Assembly: GCF_002632615.1 (NCBI RefSeq)
Contig: NZ_NITZ01000021.1
Coordinates: forward strand, 27,997-91,996
DNA: 64,000 nt
Reading direction: 5' to 3'
Source of the DNA: Xenorhabdus miraniensis
Lineage (GTDB): Bacteria; Pseudomonadota; Gammaproteobacteria; Enterobacterales; Enterobacteriaceae
In this document: positions 61,113 to 64,000 of the stretch, in pieces
Position numbering within the stretch: the first letter of the stretch is position 1
Layout of the letters: each line of letters starts with the position of its first letter
The notes under the pieces: model-generated
The model's database searches: none
What the model was told of the DNA's origin: nothing
The model's input: only the letters and a program-made list of their open reading frames with translations
Translations under genes and position numbers: made by a program

Positions 61113-62927
61113 ATGGCAAATAAAAAACACATTCTTTTAGCTGCTGCGTCTGTTGCAGTGTTTTCTGGTTTGAGTCACGTTGCAGTTGCGGATAATCAAG
61201 ATCCGATAGTAGTTACAGCTAATCGTTTTAAACAGCCGATTTCCTCAGTTTTAGCACCAATGACGGTAGTGACTCGTGAAGATATAGATAAGTGGCAATC
61301 TAGTAGCTTAGTTGATGTCTTACGCCGTTTGCCGAGTGTTGATATTGCGCAGAATGGCGGTATCGGGCAGCATTCATCTTTATTTGTTCGCGGTACAAAC
61401 TCAAGTCATACACTGGTGCTGGTGGATGGAATCCGTTTGAATCAGGCAGGTATCACGGGTTCGGCCGATTTTAGCCAAATCCCAATTTCAATGGTGCAGC
61501 GAATAGAATATATCCGTGGTGCTCGTTCTGCCGTATATGGCTCTGATGCTATCGGTGGGGTAATCAATATCATCACTAAGCGGGAACAACGCGGAACAAC
61601 ACTAAATGCAGGAATAGGATCTAATGGATATCAGAATTACAACGGCTCGACACAGCAAAAACTCGGTGAGAATACTTTATTAACCGCAACAGCAGGTTAT
61701 ACCTATACCAAAGGGTTTGATGTTGTTGCTGGTAAAAGCAGCAATGAACCTGATCGAGATGGGTTTATGAGCAAAATGTTATGGGTTGGAATTGATCATA
61801 AATTCAATGATCAACTCAGTGGGTTTGTGCGTACATACGGTTACGATAATAGGACAAATTATGATGATGTTTTTACGGATACCCGAGAATTATTCAGTCG
61901 TAATTACGAAACCGGAATTCAATTTAATCAAGGTATTTATTCTTCTCAACTCACTGCCAGTTACAGTCATGCTAAAGACTATAATTTCAAACATAAGCGT
62001 TATGAGGGAAATGCGACGCTGAGTGACTCCAAACAATACAACTTTCAATGGGGAAACTTATGGCAGATTGGCCATGGTGCAATCAGTAGTGGAGTTGATT
62101 GGAAAAGGGAATCAGTTGCCGCAGGCTCCAACTATATTCCAGAACAAAAAAATGTTAATAACACAGGCTTGTACTTAACAACACAGCAAAAAATCCATGA
62201 TTTCACTTTGGAAGGGGCTGTGCGTTCAGATCGCCATGCTGAATATAATTGGAATACAACATGGCAAACGGGTGCGAGTTGGGAATTCATTGATGGTTAT
62301 CGTTTTATCGTTTCCTATGGTACGGCATTCAAGGCGCCGACTTTAAATCAGCTTTATAGCCAATGGGGTAATGAAAGTCTTAAGCCAGAAAAAAGTAAAC
62401 AATGGGAAGGTGGAATTGAAGGATTGACTGGCCCACTGAATTGGCGTTTGTCCGTTTATCGTAATGACATTGAACAATTGATAAATTTTACCAATAACCA
62501 TTATGAAAATATTGGTAAGGCAAAAATAAAAGGTGTTGAGTGGACGGGAACAATGGATACCGGCCTTTTTCAGCATCAACTTACAGTACAGTATGTTAAT
62601 CCGCGCGATGGCAATGATCAGCAACTAATTCGTAGAGCTAAGCAGCAAGTTAAATACCAATTAGATTGGGAAGCCTTCCATGTTGATTGGGGAATAACCT
62701 ATCAATATATTGGTCAGCGTTACGACCGAGATTATAGTGTGTATCCTGCGAAAACAGTGAAATTAGCTGGCGTAAGTCTATGGGACATCAACGCCTCATA
62801 TCCAATCACTGACCACCTTACAATACGTGCTAGAATAGCTAATCTGTTTGATAAAAATTATGAGACAGCCTATGGCTATCGCACTCCAGGAAGGGAATAC
62901 TACCTCACTGGTAGCTACAACTTCTGA
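61113..62927 (+). CDS. btuB: TonB-dependent vitamin B12 receptor BtuB
   Basis: Outer-membrane cobalamin receptor of 604 residues (E. coli 614). A signal peptide ends ...SHVAVA, then the TonB box [10 protein letters not shown] at residues 30-39. The plug domain contains [20 protein letters not shown] and [18 protein letters not shown]. The 22-strand barrel ends YYLTGSYNF with the C-terminal Phe needed for BAM assembly. The 3' end overlaps murI by 56 bp as in E. coli. Unlike E. coli there is no recognisable cobalamin riboswitch in the short leader. Confidence 0.95.
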   Translation: MANKKHILLAAASVAVFSGLSHVAVADNQDPIVVTANRFKQPISSVLAPMTVVTREDIDKWQSSSLVDVLRRLPSVDIAQNGGIGQHSSLFVRGTNSSHTLVLVDGIRLNQAGITGSADFSQIPISMVQRIEYIRGARSAVYGSDAIGGVINIITKREQRGTTLNAGIGSNGYQNYNGSTQQKLGENTLLTATAGYTYTKGFDVVAGKSSNEPDRDGFMSKMLWVGIDHKFNDQLSGFVRTYGYDNRTNYDDVFTDTRELFSRNYETGIQFNQGIYSSQLTASYSHAKDYNFKHKRYEGNATLSDSKQYNFQWGNLWQIGHGAISSGVDWKRESVAAGSNYIPEQKNVNNTGLYLTTQQKIHDFTLEGAVRSDRHAEYNWNTTWQTGASWEFIDGYRFIVSYGTAFKAPTLNQLYSQWGNESLKPEKSKQWEGGIEGLTGPLNWRLSVYRNDIEQLINFTNNHYENIGKAKIKGVEWTGTMDTGLFQHQLTVQYVNPRDGNDQQLIRRAKQQVKYQLDWEAFHVDWGITYQYIGQRYDRDYSVYPAKTVKLAGVSLWDINASYPITDHLTIRARIANLFDKNYETAYGYRTPGREYYLTGSYNF

Positions 62928-63735
62928 TTTAAACAAGACCACCCGTCCAACGATTCTGGTTTTTGATTCCGGAGTGGGTGGTTTATCTGTCTATCAAGAG
63001 ATCCGGCAATTATTGCCGGATCTCCACTATATATATGCTTTTGATAATGAAGCTTTCCCGTATGGAGAAAAAACGGCCGAATTAATTATCGACAGGGTTG
63101 TTCAAGTTGTTGATGTCATCCAGAGAAAACATCCTTTGGCAGTTGTCGTTATTGCTTGCAATACGGCCAGTACAGTCAGTCTGCCAGCTCTGCGTGAACG
63201 TTTTCCCTTTCCTGTCGTTGGTGTCGTGCCTGCAATTAAGCCCGCCGCAAAACTGAGCTGTAACCGTGTTGTTGGATTATTGGCGACACGTGCTACGGTG
63301 AATCGCGACTATACCAAAGAATTAATTACCCGATTTGCGACGGATTGTCAGGTCTACTCAATAGGATCATCTGAGCTGGTGGAATTGGCGGAGAGAAAAC
63401 TACACGGTAAGGATATTCCACTAAAAGAGTTGGAGAAGATATTGAAACCGTGGATGAAAATGAAAGAGCCTCCGGATACTGTCATTTTAGGTTGTACCCA
63501 CTTCCCTTTAATCGCAGAAGAGCTTTCACAAGTTTTACCTGATGGAACAAGGTTAGTTGATTCTGGGGCGGCTATTGCCCGCAGAACCGCGTGGCTGGTT
63601 AAAAATCGGGATGATTTGTTTTTAACAACGATGGATAACTTGGCTTATTGCACAAAGATGGAACCAAATAGTGAAGCTCTGCGCCCTGTTTTACGTGAAT
63701 ATGGCTTCCAATCGCTGGAAAAACTATCAACTTAA
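62872..63735 (+). CDS. murI: glutamate racemase
   Basis: Cofactor-independent racemase of 287 residues providing D-glutamate for peptidoglycan. Its two catalytic cysteines are in [12 protein letters not shown] and LGCTHFPL, and [16 protein letters not shown] is the N-terminal motif. The ATG at 62872 ([13 protein letters not shown]) aligns with E. coli MurI and gives the same 56-bp overlap with btuB; an ATG 24 bp earlier is also in frame. An rRNA operon follows. Confidence 0.96.
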   Translation: MAIALQEGNTTSLVATTSDLNKTTRPTILVFDSGVGGLSVYQEIRQLLPDLHYIYAFDNEAFPYGEKTAELIIDRVVQVVDVIQRKHPLAVVVIACNTASTVSLPALRERFPFPVVGVVPAIKPAAKLSCNRVVGLLATRATVNRDYTKELITRFATDCQVYSIGSSELVELAERKLHGKDIPLKELEKILKPWMKMKEPPDTVILGCTHFPLIAEELSQVLPDGTRLVDSGAAIARRTAWLVKNRDDLFLTTMDNLAYCTKMEPNSEALRPVLREYGFQSLEKLST

Positions 63736-63786
63736 GTGCAATTCGGCGTAATAATCGCCAGTCGGTAATTTTTTTCAAAAAAACTA

Positions 63787-63814
63787 TTGTCAGCGGCGTA
63801 AAACTCCCTATAAT
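63787..63814 (+). promoter_or_regulatory. rRNA operon promoter P1
   Basis: TTGTCA (63787-63792), a 16-bp spacer and TATAAT (63809-63814) are followed by a G+C-rich GCGCCACC discriminator, the form found at stringently controlled rrn P1 promoters. An A/T tract at about 63767-63786 (TTTTTTTCAAAAAAAC) fits an UP element. Confidence 0.92.
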
Positions 63815-63885
63815 GCGCCACCACTGACCGACGCCGCGCTGAGACAAGCCGCCGAGGAAAGTGGGAGGAGGGCGAAAATAACCGC

Positions 63886-63913
63886 TTGACTCCGGAGGCG
63901 AAAAGCGTAAGAT
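63886..63913 (+). promoter_or_regulatory. rRNA operon promoter P2
   Basis: TTGACT (63886-63891), a 16-bp spacer and TAAGAT (63908-63913) lie about 100 bp after P1, as in E. coli rrn operons. Confidence 0.85.
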
Positions 63914-63952
63914 ACGCAGCCTCGCAACCCGGAAGAAGATTTCCAGTTGCAA

Positions 63953-63965
63953 TGCTCTTTAACAA
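63953..63965 (+). promoter_or_regulatory. rrn antitermination boxA
   Basis: TGCTCTTTAACAA is the boxA sequence bound by NusB/S10, and the following leader TCAGACAATCTGTGTGGGCA is typical of rrn operons. The 16S gene must begin just beyond the window. Confidence 0.93.
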
Positions 63966-64000
63966 ATTAATCAGACAATCTGTGTGGGCACTCGCAAGAC

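Overview
The window reads as chromosome of an enteric gammaproteobacterium of the Morganellaceae, most likely Xenorhabdus or Photorhabdus. Core proteins are close to Escherichia coli proteins along their whole length, and the O-antigen locus abuts cpxA, the place it occupies in Proteus and relatives. The genus is an inference; no rRNA gene lies inside the window. About fifty genes are supported.

Left region (1-13.6 kb): a visibly A+T-rich O-antigen locus, transcribed leftward from a promoter and JUMPstart/ops leader at about 13.58-13.68 kb. In transcription order it holds an opine-dehydrogenase-like protein, a fused nucleotidyltransferase/PLP enzyme, a ParB-fold protein resembling free-serine kinases, a Wzx flippase, a LicD-family transferase, a broken IS630 element, a membrane phosphoethanolamine transferase, a GT2 glycosyltransferase, a Wzy polymerase, a GT4 glycosyltransferase, fnlA, and a truncated fnlB at the window edge. 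The first three genes plus LicD form a plausible pathway from serine to phosphoserine, phosphoethanolamine and CDP-ethanolamine, with N-carboxyethylation by the opine dehydrogenase and transfer to the glycan. This is the most novel system I see.

13.8-31 kb: cpxAR (leftward) diverges from cpxP across a perfect CpxR box, and the conserved CpxQ small RNA forms the 3' end of cpxP. A plsC-like/cdsA-like pair sits between cpxP and fieF. Then follow pfkA, sbp, tpiA, yiiQ, yiiR, fpr, emrD, glpFK, zapB, rraA and menA.

31-46 kb: hslVU with a sigma-32 promoter inside the end of ftsN, then cytR, priA, rpmE, the met regulon (metJ, metBL, metF with MetJ-box arrays) and ppc. ppc and metF appear inverted relative to the E. 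coli order.

46.3-50.1 kb: a small accessory stretch with a collapsed hicAB toxin-antitoxin module, an IS982 remnant, a LysR regulator, an azoreductase and a YdcZ-type membrane protein.

50.1-64 kb: argE diverging from argCBGH across paired ARG boxes, then oxyR, sthA, fabR-yijD, trmA, btuB and murI (56-bp overlap), and the P1/P2 promoters and boxA leader of an rRNA operon at the right edge.

A recurring oddity of the core region is short 9-18 bp tandem duplications placed at gene starts and stops. At least ten are visible.
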